Positions 39,658 to 48,518 of a stretch of 64,000 nucleotides of DNA are shown here, piece by piece. Source of the DNA: Moritella sp. 5 (GTDB lineage: Bacteria; Pseudomonadota; Gammaproteobacteria; Enterobacterales; Moritellaceae). The number at the start of each line of letters is the position of its first letter. The stretch's first letter is position 1. Made by a program: the position numbers and the translations under genes. The notes beneath the pieces were generated by a model. That model was given only the letters and a program-made list of their open reading frames with translations. It searched no databases and was not told the origin of the DNA. The stretch spans positions 4,396,065-4,460,064 of the forward strand of contig NZ_CP056122.1 in assembly GCF_018219455.1 (NCBI RefSeq), given 5' to 3'.

Positions 39658-40459
39658 GACGTCATCAAGACAACATAGCAGCGCACTAACTTGGCTATTA
39701 GTACGAGGCCTATGTCGACAGCAGCAACACTGGGAAGACTTCCCCATCAAATTAGCGCAGCAGCTTAACAGTCAGGTGTTATGTTGTGACATTCCAGGTA
39801 CAGGCACTGAATGGCAGCGGGTAACTCCCGCCTCCATCTCCGACATCACCCTGCAACTTAGACAACAATTTAGGCAGAAAAATCCTGATGTATCCTACCC
39901 TATCCGGTTATTAGGTATTTCTATGGGCGGTATGATCTGCACGGAATGGGCGAAGCGATTTCCTAACGAAATTGAACATATGGTTTTTATTAATACCAGT
40001 TTTAAACAATTCAGTCCTATTTATCAGCGTTTAAAATTTAGCAAACTCACCACCCTTATCCGCATATTATCCAGTACACCTTTACAGCAAGAACAACTTA
40101 TTTTAAATATGACTAGTCATACCCAACATAATAATCACGCATTGTCTCAACGTTGGAGTCGTTATGCAGAGCTGCAACCCGTCAGCCGTCAAAACGCCTT
40201 GCGCCAGCTGTATGCTGCAAGCCGTTTTAGCCCCCCTCCGCTGGCACCCATTGAAAATATTTTATTACTCGCGAGTCAACATGATCAATTAGTTGATGTT
40301 CGTTGTAGTAGTGCTATCGCCGCACAATGGCACTGTCCAATCTACTATCACCCCACAGCAGGTCACGACTTACCTTTAGATGACAGTAAGTGGATCTGCG
40401 ATAAAATATCGCGCTGGATCACACATCCAGTTCTGAGCAGTCACTCAACTGCCATATAA
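39623..40459 (+). CDS. Alpha/beta hydrolase
   Basis: 278-residue alpha/beta-hydrolase fold protein. Nucleophile S100 in LLGISMGGM (GxSxG), probable acid Asp in LLASQHDQLVD and His in TAGHDLPLDD. The N-terminal WLLVRGLCRQQQHWEDF is the oxyanion-hole strand region. Start ATG at 39623 has AAGGAA upstream and lies inside the end of the previous gene, so translation is coupled. Followed at 66 bp by the acyltransferase fusion. Esterase or lipase-like activity is likely; substrate not evident. Confidence 0.8.
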   Translation: MPTQHHSGIQNRTSSRQHSSALTWLLVRGLCRQQQHWEDFPIKLAQQLNSQVLCCDIPGTGTEWQRVTPASISDITLQLRQQFRQKNPDVSYPIRLLGISMGGMICTEWAKRFPNEIEHMVFINTSFKQFSPIYQRLKFSKLTTLIRILSSTPLQQEQLILNMTSHTQHNNHALSQRWSRYAELQPVSRQNALRQLYAASRFSPPPLAPIENILLLASQHDQLVDVRCSSAIAAQWHCPIYYHPTAGHDLPLDDSKWICDKISRWITHPVLSSHSTAI

Positions 40460-40525
40460 AACCACTAAAAATGTCACAGCAAGCTTCTATGATAACAACA
40501 AACAATAATCTAAAGGATGAAGATT

Positions 40526-42265
40526 ATGCTCAACATAGAAGCGGAAATAAACCAACGTTATCCGGACTTTTTTCATAAAAAAAGTACCCGTCTCATTGCC
40601 AAACCTATGCTGGCAACACTTAGACTACTCTTTCATGAACGTGAATTACGCCAATTTGGTGAGACCTATGCACACCTCACAGGTATCGAGTTTATCGAAC
40701 AAGTATTTGAGCACTTCAGCTTTAGTTACTCAGTTCGCCCTAACGAAATAGAACGTATTCCTGCAACAGGTAAAGCAGTGATCATCGCCAACCATCCGAT
40801 CGGCACTCTCGATGGTATGGCACTGCTTAAAATGGTCAGTAAAGTCCGTCCAGACGTCAAGGTCGTGGCCAATGACATGCTTATGATCATCAAGCCAGTA
40901 AAAGATTATTTATTACCGGTAGATAACATGAATGGGGGGACCGCTAGCGACCGTTTACAAGCAATAAAAACGCATCTCAAGGATGAAGGTGTGATTATTA
41001 TGTTTCCGGCTGGCGAAGTCTCACGTATTAGCCCACAGGGTGTAAAAGACGGTAAATGGCGTAATGGTTTTTTGCGTATTGCGAGCAGCGTCCAAGCCCC
41101 TATAATCCCCATTTATATCAATGCTAAAAATTCATTGTTTTTTTATAGCTTGTCCATATTATCAAAACCTATTTCGACCTTGTGGTTGATCCGTGAAATG
41201 TTTAAACACGCTCACAACTGCGTCTCAATCCGTATTGGCGAGCAGATTAATTATCAAACTTACCAGTCGCTAGATTTGCCCATCAATACTAAAACAGCAT
41301 TGTTTCGTAAACATTTATACCGCTTAACCAAAGACAAACCATCGATTTTCAATACGCAGTCAGCCATTGCTCACCCAGAAAATAAAGCATTATTACGCAG
41401 TGAAATACACGCCTGCCAGAAGATCAGCGAAAGCCGTGATGGGAAGCAAATCTACTGCTACCGCCATCAAGCAAACTCCACCATAATGCGCGAAATCGGC
41501 AGATTAAGAGAAGAGTCATTTCGATTAGTGGGTGAAGGCACAGGCGAGCGTCGTGATGTAGATATCTACGATAATTCTTATGTCCACATTCTATTGTGGG
41601 ATGATAAGAAGCTGGAGTTAATCGGCGCCTATCGCTTATTAGAAACGAATAAGATTGAGAGCATCAACGTAAAACAGCAACTCTATAGTGCCACGTTATT
41701 TGATTACCATGCAGCAATGACACCTTATTTGGCAACCGGAATTGAGCTGGGCCGTAGCTTTATTCAACCCAAATACTGGGGAACCCGCAGCCTTGAATAC
41801 CTATGGCAAGGGATCATGGAATACATCATTCAACACAGTGGTTGTCGCTACTTGTTTGGTACTGTGAGTATCAGTAACAGTTACTCACAACCAGCGAAAG
41901 AACTTCTGGTCTATTATTATCAACATTTCTACGGCAACAATACCAATGTCGCGAGTGCCACTATGCCATTCCGATTGTCGGAAGAGGCAAATACACGTTT
42001 AACGGATTTATTTGCTGATGTCGATGCCGAAGAAGGTATGGCCATCCTAAAGGCCCAGCTCAACCACATGGGGTTTAGTGTACCGACACTCTTTAAGCAA
42101 TATATCAAATTGTGTAAACCTGGTGGTGTGCAGATTTTTGATTTCAATATTGACCCCAGTTTTAATCATTGTATTGATGGTTTGATCGTATTAGACCTCG
42201 CTCAATTCACTGATAAAAACAAAAAACGTTTTAATGCACAAGCGCTGCAACTCGAACACCGCTAA
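40526..42265 (+). CDS. olsF: Bifunctional PlsC-GNAT acyltransferase (OlsF-like)
   Basis: 579-residue fusion. The N-terminal half is a lysophospholipid acyltransferase (PlsC-like) domain, with H90-x5-D96 in NHPIGTLDG and a MFPAGEVSR motif. The C-terminal half (from about residue 295) resembles the GNAT-type OlsB N-acyltransferase: GRLREESFRLVGEGTG, ELGRSFIQPKYWG and LWQGIMEYI followed by YLFGTVSISNSYS. This order matches OlsF, which makes ornithine lipids in one protein (lyso-lipid by the C-terminal part, second acylation by the N-terminal). The ATG at 40526 is chosen: AAAGGA sits 8 nt before it and overlaps the upstream ATG at 40517. Last of three genes. Confidence 0.75.
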   Translation: MLNIEAEINQRYPDFFHKKSTRLIAKPMLATLRLLFHERELRQFGETYAHLTGIEFIEQVFEHFSFSYSVRPNEIERIPATGKAVIIANHPIGTLDGMALLKMVSKVRPDVKVVANDMLMIIKPVKDYLLPVDNMNGGTASDRLQAIKTHLKDEGVIIMFPAGEVSRISPQGVKDGKWRNGFLRIASSVQAPIIPIYINAKNSLFFYSLSILSKPISTLWLIREMFKHAHNCVSIRIGEQINYQTYQSLDLPINTKTALFRKHLYRLTKDKPSIFNTQSAIAHPENKALLRSEIHACQKISESRDGKQIYCYRHQANSTIMREIGRLREESFRLVGEGTGERRDVDIYDNSYVHILLWDDKKLELIGAYRLLETNKIESINVKQQLYSATLFDYHAAMTPYLATGIELGRSFIQPKYWGTRSLEYLWQGIMEYIIQHSGCRYLFGTVSISNSYSQPAKELLVYYYQHFYGNNTNVASATMPFRLSEEANTRLTDLFADVDAEEGMAILKAQLNHMGFSVPTLFKQYIKLCKPGGVQIFDFNIDPSFNHCIDGLIVLDLAQFTDKNKKRFNAQALQLEHR

Positions 42266-42430
42266 TAGTTCTTATCTACAACATCCCATTATCGCTGATA
42301 TTAAGTCAGCGATAATTGCTTGTCTTTGGTAAATCCGATTTGTAACCCCTGCTAATCTATGTAAAGATCCTGCCCACGCAAATTAATGCACAATAATTAA
42401 TGTACAACAATAAGAATAGGGCAGTAGTCG

Positions 42431-43282
42431 ATGAAACAGTATCTTGATTTATGTACGAGAATAGTGGAAAACGGTGTTTGGGTTGAAAATGAACGTACCG
42501 GAAAACGCTGTTTAACCGTGATCAATGCTGATCTCACTTATGACGTAGCAAACAATGTATTTCCATTAGTCACCACGCGAAAAAGCTTTTGGAAATCAGC
42601 CATTGCCGAGATAATTGGTTACATCCGTGGTTATGATAATGCCGCAGACTTTCGTGCATTAGGTACCAAAACCTGGGATGCCAATGCCAATGAAAATCCA
42701 GTTTGGTTGGCAAGCCCACACCGTAAAGGTGAAGACGACATGGGCTATGTGTACGGTGCGTGTGCACGTAACTGGGTAAAACCACAAGGCGGTACAGTCG
42801 ACTTACTACGCCAAATCATCGATGACCTATCAAACGGCATTGATAACCGCGGCGAGATTTTAACCTTCTTTAATCCAGGTGCATTTGAACTGGGTTGTTT
42901 ACGTCCTTGCATGTACAGCCACCATTTCTCACTGCTCGGTGATACGTTATATCTAAACAGCACCCAACGTTCGTGTGACGTGCCCCTAGGCCTAAACTTC
43001 AACATGGTGCAAGTACATGTATTGCTAGCGTTGGTAGCGCAAATCACTGGTCATAAAGCCGGTCAAGCGTACCACAAGATCGTCAACGCCCATATTTATG
43101 AAGATCAGCTTGAATTAATGCGTGACGTACAATTAAAACGCGAGCCGTTACCACTACCAAAATTACACATAAATCCAAAAATTAAGACCCTAGAAGATCT
43201 AGAAACATGGGTGACATTGGACGATTTCGAGGTGACTGATTATCAGCATCACGATGTGATCAAATATCCATTTTCAGTGTAG
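42431..43282 (+). CDS. thyA: Thymidylate synthase
   Basis: Methylates dUMP to dTMP with methylene-tetrahydrofolate. 283 residues; catalytic C160 in [14 protein letters not shown], and the dUMP phosphate/base region in [13 protein letters not shown] is intact. The protein ends [14 protein letters not shown]. In many gammaproteobacteria lgt is the neighbour of thyA; here lgt is 5.4 kb away and a diverged copy of the last 17 codons of thyA stands beside lgt's terminator (48519-48569). The gene itself is complete and looks functional. Confidence 0.97.
   Translation: MKQYLDLCTRIVENGVWVENERTGKRCLTVINADLTYDVANNVFPLVTTRKSFWKSAIAEIIGYIRGYDNAADFRALGTKTWDANANENPVWLASPHRKGEDDMGYVYGACARNWVKPQGGTVDLLRQIIDDLSNGIDNRGEILTFFNPGAFELGCLRPCMYSHHFSLLGDTLYLNSTQRSCDVPLGLNFNMVQVHVLLALVAQITGHKAGQAYHKIVNAHIYEDQLELMRDVQLKREPLPLPKLHINPKIKTLEDLETWVTLDDFEVTDYQHHDVIKYPFSV
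43232..43282 (+). repeat. thyA 3' end, left copy of a 51-nt imperfect direct repeat
   Basis: The last 16 codons plus stop of thyA match 48519-48569 at 44 of 51 bases, in the same orientation and reading frame. Together they bracket the accessory genes between thyA and lgt. Confidence 0.85.
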
Positions 43283-43345
43283 CAATCATCGACAATAGTT
43301 AGAAATAGTCATATACCAAAATGGTATATGACTTAATATATCTAC

Positions 43346-43381
43346 AACTAATGAATAAATTAAATTATTTATTCATTAGTT
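43346..43381 (+). terminator. AT-only hairpin after thyA
   Basis: Perfect 15-bp inverted repeat (43346-43360 with 43367-43381), 6-nt loop, 63 nt after the thyA stop. A smaller 8-bp repeat (43310-43317 with 43323-43330) precedes it. The stem is almost purely A/T, so it would be a weak terminator; it could also be a recombination or protein-binding site at the island edge. Confidence 0.4.
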
Positions 43382-43453
43382 GCTTTGCACTACCATAGTA
43401 AAAATAATTTTCAACATAATCGATTAGTTTAATATTTTCTACTTTCCGAATCA

Positions 43454-44053
43454 TCATTTATTTTTTTTGTAAATTATTTTACTTTTATCGATATCGTCTC
43501 TATTTCTAATAATATTAGGAATAGCTCGACAATAACTTTTCGATAAGCCTATATTTAATACTAAGTCTGAAACCATAATCTGCCCCTCAATCCCATCAAG
43601 ATACCACTTTATTCTATCTCCTAATAAATAGGGTATACTCTCATGTCTTTCATTAAGAATTTTTATTTTATCACCGCATTCTATTACACCCTCATTAATA
43701 AATTGACCTAAATAACCACGCTTGAAAGTAATTTTTCGAGTGCTAACCAAGTGTTTAATTTTAACGCATGGCTCACAATGAAAAGTTAATCTAATTTTAG
43801 CCGAACCAGCTTGTATAACACTACCAGAGGGTAAAGCGTGTATATCAAAATCTTCATCAATAAGTATGTTCTCTTTAAGTTGTCCAGGTTCTAGCCCAAA
43901 CTCTACTAGAACCGAACGAGGTAAAATTAATACTTGCCTCCATTCATGGCAAACATTATGACCATGAATTCCTTTTGAAGAAGTTATTAGTTTATCTTTC
44001 AACGTCATGTTAGCTTCTTGACTGCTTGATTTTATAAACAGCTTTTCTATCAT
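43454..44053 (-). CDS. MOSC-domain protein with MGMT-like C-terminus
   Basis: 199 residues. Residues about 30-125 fit the MOSC fold (sulfur-carrier domain): HEWRQVLILPRSVLVEFGL, PGQLKENILIDEDFDIHALPSGS (short form PGxLxENI...LPxG) and HCEPCVKI with the conserved Cys pair. The C-terminal 50 residues, with GQIMVSDLVLNIGLSKSYCRAIPNIIRN reduced to its G..M.SDL...GLS...RAIP pattern, resemble the winged-helix DNA-binding part of O6-methylguanine methyltransferase-like proteins (tentative). Start ATG has AAAGGA upstream. Last of three leftward genes; AT-rich compared with thyA. Function unknown. Confidence 0.7.
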   Translation of the reverse strand: MIEKLFIKSSSQEANMTLKDKLITSSKGIHGHNVCHEWRQVLILPRSVLVEFGLEPGQLKENILIDEDFDIHALPSGSVIQAGSAKIRLTFHCEPCVKIKHLVSTRKITFKRGYLGQFINEGVIECGDKIKILNERHESIPYLLGDRIKWYLDGIEGQIMVSDLVLNIGLSKSYCRAIPNIIRNRDDIDKSKIIYKKNK

Positions 44054-44119
44054 GTAACATCCTTTTATTTAGGTTCTAAATATAATTAAAGACAAGGTCT
44101 GAGCGGTAAAGTATTATTC

Positions 44120-44806
44120 TCATAAGATAGTATTACATGAACAGCTCTCTTTATACTGCTCATGCTGCTTGATGTTATCAAGCATATCATCGACCTCTTC
44201 AATCAAAATACTAGCTATATCTTCCAGAATTTTTTCATTCATAGTGTAGTTTGGCAATTTATAAGCAAAGTGATACTCCTCTTCGACCCAAGTCTCAATT
44301 CCTGCTTCGTTGTGTTGTGCTTGAGCTTCAATCTTATCTAACGCATGTGCGATTTTAGATTCATAAGTAGAATTAGATTCGTACTCCCACCATAAATTAT
44401 AAATATCGTCACCAACAAATGCAGGAAGGTTAACTCTTATTTTTTCTATCGCCTTCTTTTCACTTGCTTCTTTTATTTTTTTAGATTTAGCATTAGTTGA
44501 GGATTCTGTAATTGGCATATCACCAGCATAAATTTCAACTAAATCATGCACTATTATTATTTTCAAAAATCTTAAAACATCTAGTTTCTGGCTAATATAA
44601 GGGACGATCATAATCCCTAACAACGACATACGCCAAACATGATCAGCAACACTCTCCATTCTTCCATCAGATAAAGAACTATGACGTAATTCTTTTTTCA
44701 GCATTTCTGCATCGACCATAAATCGTCTAAGCATCATTGCAGTATCAATTGAGGTCATTGAGCCCCTTACAATAGAGTTTTCCATTTTATTTTTACGTTG
44801 TTCCAT
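44120..44806 (-). CDS. HD-domain phosphohydrolase (5'-deoxynucleotidase-like)
   Basis: 228-residue HD-superfamily protein of the HDDC2/YfbR type. The metal-binding set is H56 in ESVADHVWRM, H87-D88 in IIIVHDLVEIYAGD with E91, and a later Asp in IAHALDKIEAQAQHNE; NLWWEYESNSTYESK fits the family's WxEYE segment. Characterised relatives remove phosphate from deoxynucleoside monophosphates, so dUMP or dTMP is a possible substrate beside thyA (inference). M1 is used; M8 and M17 are possible starts. The tail QYKESCSCNTIL has a Cys pair not typical of the family. Confidence 0.8.
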   Translation of the reverse strand: MEQRKNKMENSIVRGSMTSIDTAMMLRRFMVDAEMLKKELRHSSLSDGRMESVADHVWRMSLLGIMIVPYISQKLDVLRFLKIIIVHDLVEIYAGDMPITESSTNAKSKKIKEASEKKAIEKIRVNLPAFVGDDIYNLWWEYESNSTYESKIAHALDKIEAQAQHNEAGIETWVEEEYHFAYKLPNYTMNEKILEDIASILIEEVDDMLDNIKQHEQYKESCSCNTIL

Positions 44807-44966
44807 TTATATATCCAATAAATAATTGTATACACTAGAAAGCAGATGTATTAATTACATAATACAAAAAAAAATCCCTAATATATCAACTAGAATCTAA
44901 ATAAAGTAACCTATTTTATTTGTATTTATAGATCACTAACTGCTAGAAGTGAACTAAGTTAGATTA

Positions 44967-45617
44967 TCAAGCTGCATGTTTATGACCTTTAAATACAGCC
45001 GGGATAGAGAATGTTGTTTTCGCAGCACTTATAAAATCTGGTTTATGACCTAATATTTTTTCTGTTTTCTTCAATGAAGTGTCCCACATTTTTTTAAAAC
45101 TTTTTGCGCCTACATTCTTAACGTCCATGTGCGCAAGGTGCAGAATATCTGAAGGGGCTTCTTTAAGCTCATAGTCGTAATGAGGTTTAGGTTTTATTCT
45201 AAAAGATATTTCAGTGTACGGGGCTTGTCTCGTGGCAGGAAAAAAACAAAAAGGCCCAAATCCAGTTACCCAAGATAACATTTCCCCATACTTAACCCGA
45301 ATACCAAAACAATTATAACCCTCATGATCATTAGATTCGATAATGATGTTTTTGCATTTCCCAAGCGTATTAATCAATGTGCAAAGATCATAGACAGTTT
45401 TAACATTTGGGAATATCAGGGACAAAGTACTAATACCTTTTTTGTCTTTGTAAAAATTAATAGCCCGATCTATTTCATCAGGTTCTACACTTTCAAAAAC
45501 CTCTTGATTCCATTCATATTTTTGCAAATCGTTCGCTGCAATTGCAGCAAATACACATCCCGAACGGCCCGATTGATAAAATCCAAGTTGCTCTGCTTTA
45601 ATATCTTGCTCATTCAT
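44967..45617 (-). CDS. Unrecognised conserved-looking protein
   Basis: 216 residues; I do not recognise the family. No signal peptide or membrane segment. It has a well-organised look: a CVFAAIAANDLQKYEW helix after an acidic N-terminus, an alternating region ISTLSLIFPNVKTVYDLC, then a distinctive central motif GFGPFCFFPATRQAPYTEI followed by FRIKPKPHYDYEL, and a HLAHMDVKN segment rich in His and Asp. Start ATG at 45615-45617 with AAAGGG 10 nt upstream. First of the three leftward AT-rich genes, 160 bp before the HD gene. An enzyme acting on a charged small molecule is possible but not supported. Confidence 0.7.
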   Translation of the reverse strand: MNEQDIKAEQLGFYQSGRSGCVFAAIAANDLQKYEWNQEVFESVEPDEIDRAINFYKDKKGISTLSLIFPNVKTVYDLCTLINTLGKCKNIIIESNDHEGYNCFGIRVKYGEMLSWVTGFGPFCFFPATRQAPYTEISFRIKPKPHYDYELKEAPSDILHLAHMDVKNVGAKSFKKMWDTSLKKTEKILGHKPDFISAAKTTFSIPAVFKGHKHAA

Positions 45618-46244
45618 TAACTTATTACCCTTTATTTATAAATGTATATATGCACATACGTGAACAATGCATTGTTTCGCCATAAAACAAACCGGCAACA
45701 CACAACACCAAAAGAAACCAAACACATAACACACTAGAAACATAAATACCCAATTAGGCATATTATTATACATTCACTCATGTTTCTTATACATTTTTAC
45801 ACACTTTTACACATTTAATTTTTGTATTTAAAGTAATTACAACGTGAGAACCCAAATTAATAGCTATATAACTAACTACCACATTTATCCCGATGAGGTA
45901 TTATTTGCACAAAAAAACAAGCGTTATTTGGTCACACATGCATACATTTATTTTCTTTAAAGGATTTTTTAACGGTTAGATTGATATTTAAGTGGTCGCT
46001 AGGTGAGATAGGTGGGTTAAAGCTATGATTAAACATAGCTAATACGCTACTAATTCAGAGTAAAAAGTCTTGAATTCCCAGCCATTATTTTAATTTAACC
46101 TACGAACTTATCTCATATAAAAAAGAGATAGTTTACATTTTAAATTAACTTTAACACTAAGAACATAAATCAGGAGGGGAGCACTAACAATTAGAGTTAA
46201 AACTCTAATTGTTACGGGGGTATCTTAGTAAGAAACGCCTAAAA
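45618..46244. other. Gene-free AT-rich stretch inside the island
   Basis: 627 bp with no convincing open frame on either strand. It must carry the promoter of the leftward cassette. A perfect 13-bp inverted repeat with a 2-nt loop (46186-46198 and 46201-46213) lies 31 nt beyond the LysR gene's stop; it lacks a T-run, so it is either a weak terminator or a binding site. A/T-rich runs and repeated ACACATTT-like words around 45770-45815 are typical of horizontally acquired DNA. Confidence 0.5.
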
Positions 46245-47195
46245 TTAACTATTAACAGACAATTTTTTACAGCAACGCATAATTATTTGGCGTAACCAAT
46301 TATGACCGAGATCCTTATCTTTATTTTGATGCCAATAGAGAGTGTAAACCATAGGGGAAAGTATCGTTGGTAACGGTAAAATAACAAGATCTAACTGCGT
46401 AGCCATCTCGCGAGTAAAGTGACTAGGTGCGGTCAAAACAAAGTCGGTACGAGTGCATAAGTTTGCCGCGTTATTGAAATCAGGAACATAAATAGCAATA
46501 TCTCTAGCTAAATCTTTTTCAGCTAATTTGTAATCCAACAACCATAGGTCATTCTTCAGGCTGCGTACTTGTATATGCCGTTGGCGCAGATAGTTATCCT
46601 GATCCCAAGTTTGCTTCAGTAACGGGTGATTCTTACGGACTAAACAACCTTGAGAATCTTGACACAACTCATGGCTGTGAATACCTTTGGGGGGAATCAA
46701 GGTAGGCACCGCATCTTGTGGATTAAAATCTTTACCTATGATACCAAAATCAAGTTCACCTTTGCGTAATCGTTCAAACGTCTCACTATCCCAATTTTGA
46801 TTATCAATAACAAGATGAGGAGCCTCTGAAAAAATATGGCCAAGAAACTCAGGTAATAAAAGTGGGTATGCATTTTCTACTACAGCCATTTTAAAGTGCC
46901 TTTGGCTCGTTGCAGGAACAAATGTCTTCGGAGCAGTGAGTTGTTCGATGTTAAATAATAGCGCCTCAAGTTGTGGTGCTAAATCAAGGGCATATTGAGT
47001 TGGCTTAATACCATATGCCGTACGAGTAAAGAGTGGGTCATCAAATTGTTCGCGCAATCGATGGAGGCTTTTACTAATTGTAGATTGGCTTAGATTCAAG
47101 CGATCAGCAGCATGAGTTACACTACGTTCATCTAGCAAAATATACAAACACACTAACAAATTAAGATCAAGCCGAGCCAACTTATCAAAAGACAT
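46245..47195 (-). CDS. LysR-family transcription regulator
   Basis: 316 residues. The N-terminal winged helix reads LARLDLNLLVCLYILLDERSVTHAADRLNLSQSTISKSL, cited for its RLDLNLL start and AADRLNLSQSTISKSLHRLR helix, which put it in the LeuO/NodD-like branch. A substrate-binding domain follows. It is divergent from the MFS transporter gene across 126 bp, the standard layout in which the regulator controls the transporter. The inducer is unknown. Confidence 0.93.
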   Translation of the reverse strand: MSFDKLARLDLNLLVCLYILLDERSVTHAADRLNLSQSTISKSLHRLREQFDDPLFTRTAYGIKPTQYALDLAPQLEALLFNIEQLTAPKTFVPATSQRHFKMAVVENAYPLLLPEFLGHIFSEAPHLVIDNQNWDSETFERLRKGELDFGIIGKDFNPQDAVPTLIPPKGIHSHELCQDSQGCLVRKNHPLLKQTWDQDNYLRQRHIQVRSLKNDLWLLDYKLAEKDLARDIAIYVPDFNNAANLCTRTDFVLTAPSHFTREMATQLDLVILPLPTILSPMVYTLYWHQNKDKDLGHNWLRQIIMRCCKKLSVNS

Positions 47196-47324
47196 AAAAC
47201 CTCATATCACTTTATAAAACAAAGATATTCCATAGGTAAATAACTATACTGAATATAAACCATTTCTATTCATATCTTCAAGGATTTAAATTAGTAACAT
47301 TATAATTTTTAGGAACATAATGTG

Positions 47325-48518
47325 ATGCTTTCAATATCTTCTCATACTCGACTTGTTGCCCTAGTCGTTACTCTAGTCCTGTTTAACCCTTTAGCAATCG
47401 ACATCTATCTACCGGCATTTCCTTTAATGGCTGAAGAATTTTCTGTCGATGTAACCCGGCTCCAAGATACCGTGACTTGGTTCATGTTTAGCTTAGGAGT
47501 TGGCCAATTATTAGCAGGTCCACTGGCCGACAGGTTCGGACGCCGTCCTATCGCATTAAGCGGCATACTGATCTACACTTTAAGTTCAGCTTTGGCGTAT
47601 GTTGCTGATACTCTGGATTTACTCTTAATAGCTCGCTTATTACAAGGATTTGGCGCTTGTGCAACATCGGTAGCTGCATTTTCAGCAGTGCGCGACAGTT
47701 TTGGTCCAGAAAAAAGTGGACGTATGATTAGCTACCTTAATGGCGCTATTTGCTGTGTTCCAGTTTTAGCACCACTCTTAGGGGCTTGGCTGACATACCA
47801 CTTTGGCTGGCGTTCTAACTTTAGCTTTATGCTAGGGTTTTCTGTCATTGCTGGTATTTTCGTCTTATTACACTTTAAAGAAACGAGGCCAAGCAGTATC
47901 GATATAGAAAAGACCCTATTCAGTTTTTCACGCTACTTTTCAATACTTAGAGAGCCTACTTTTCTGTATCACGCAACGTTATGTATGCTCGCGATGGCTG
48001 TTATTTTGGCTTATGTCACTTCAGCACCAGTGTGGTTAATGATGAAGTTAGGGCTCAATATGAACCAATTTATAGTGTGGTTCGGTATTAATGCGATACT
48101 TAATATCTTGTCATGCTTAATCGCACCTAAGTTCATGGATAGATTCGGGACTCGTCGTATCCTATATGCGGGATTCATTATTTTGGTAATTTCCGGTGCT
48201 ACGATGTTTAGTCTAAGCGGTATCCAACAAGCATGGGCTTTTATGATACCAACATTTATGACATCGTTAGGTTTTGCATTTATTTTTGGAACCGCGGCAG
48301 GTAATGCTCTAGCTCCCTTTGGTGATCGCGCAGGAACCGCAGCCGCATTACTTGGCTTGTTTCAGATGAGCGGCGCAGGAGCAATGGTAAGTTTGACGCA
48401 ACGTCTTGATCTGACAACACCTTTATTATTAACATTACACATGTTGTTATTTATACCGGGGTTAATTATTTTGTTATCGAAATTTGGTAATAAATGGCAT
48501 ATAGCCCAAGAAAATTAA
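47325..48518 (+). CDS. MFS multidrug efflux transporter (Bcr/CflA type)
   Basis: 397 residues with about 12 membrane segments. NPLAIDIYLPAFPLMAEEF at the first helix and GQLLAGPLADRFGRRPIALSG at loop 2-3 are signatures of the Bcr/CflA drug-resistance subfamily of the DHA1 group; RLLQGFGACATSVA is the helix-4 motif. ATG at 47325 is chosen; a GTG just before it is equally spaced from AGGAA. The stop codon is followed immediately by the thyA 3'-end copy, so the island boundary coincides with the end of this gene. Confidence 0.93.
   Translation: MLSISSHTRLVALVVTLVLFNPLAIDIYLPAFPLMAEEFSVDVTRLQDTVTWFMFSLGVGQLLAGPLADRFGRRPIALSGILIYTLSSALAYVADTLDLLLIARLLQGFGACATSVAAFSAVRDSFGPEKSGRMISYLNGAICCVPVLAPLLGAWLTYHFGWRSNFSFMLGFSVIAGIFVLLHFKETRPSSIDIEKTLFSFSRYFSILREPTFLYHATLCMLAMAVILAYVTSAPVWLMMKLGLNMNQFIVWFGINAILNILSCLIAPKFMDRFGTRRILYAGFIILVISGATMFSLSGIQQAWAFMIPTFMTSLGFAFIFGTAAGNALAPFGDRAGTAAALLGLFQMSGAGAMVSLTQRLDLTTPLLLTLHMLLFIPGLIILLSKFGNKWHIAQEN

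Larger units (their letters stand above)
43283..48518. mobile_element. Putative genomic island inserted at the thyA 3' end
   Basis: About 5.2 kb bounded on the left by the thyA stop and on the right by a diverged thyA 3'-end copy. It separates thyA from the long terminator palindrome and lgt. Contents: an AT-rich leftward cassette (unrecognised protein, HD phosphohydrolase, MOSC protein), a 627-bp gene-free stretch, and a divergent LysR/MFS pair. No integrase, transposase or terminal inverted repeat is seen, so it may have arrived by site-specific recombination and lost its integrase, or by homologous recombination with a foreign thyA segment. Boundaries are observed; mobility is inferred. 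Confidence 0.6.

Noticed and set aside
43283-48518. Insertion sequence or transposon
   Set aside because: No transposase, integrase or terminal inverted repeats are visible; only the thyA-derived direct repeat marks the boundaries.
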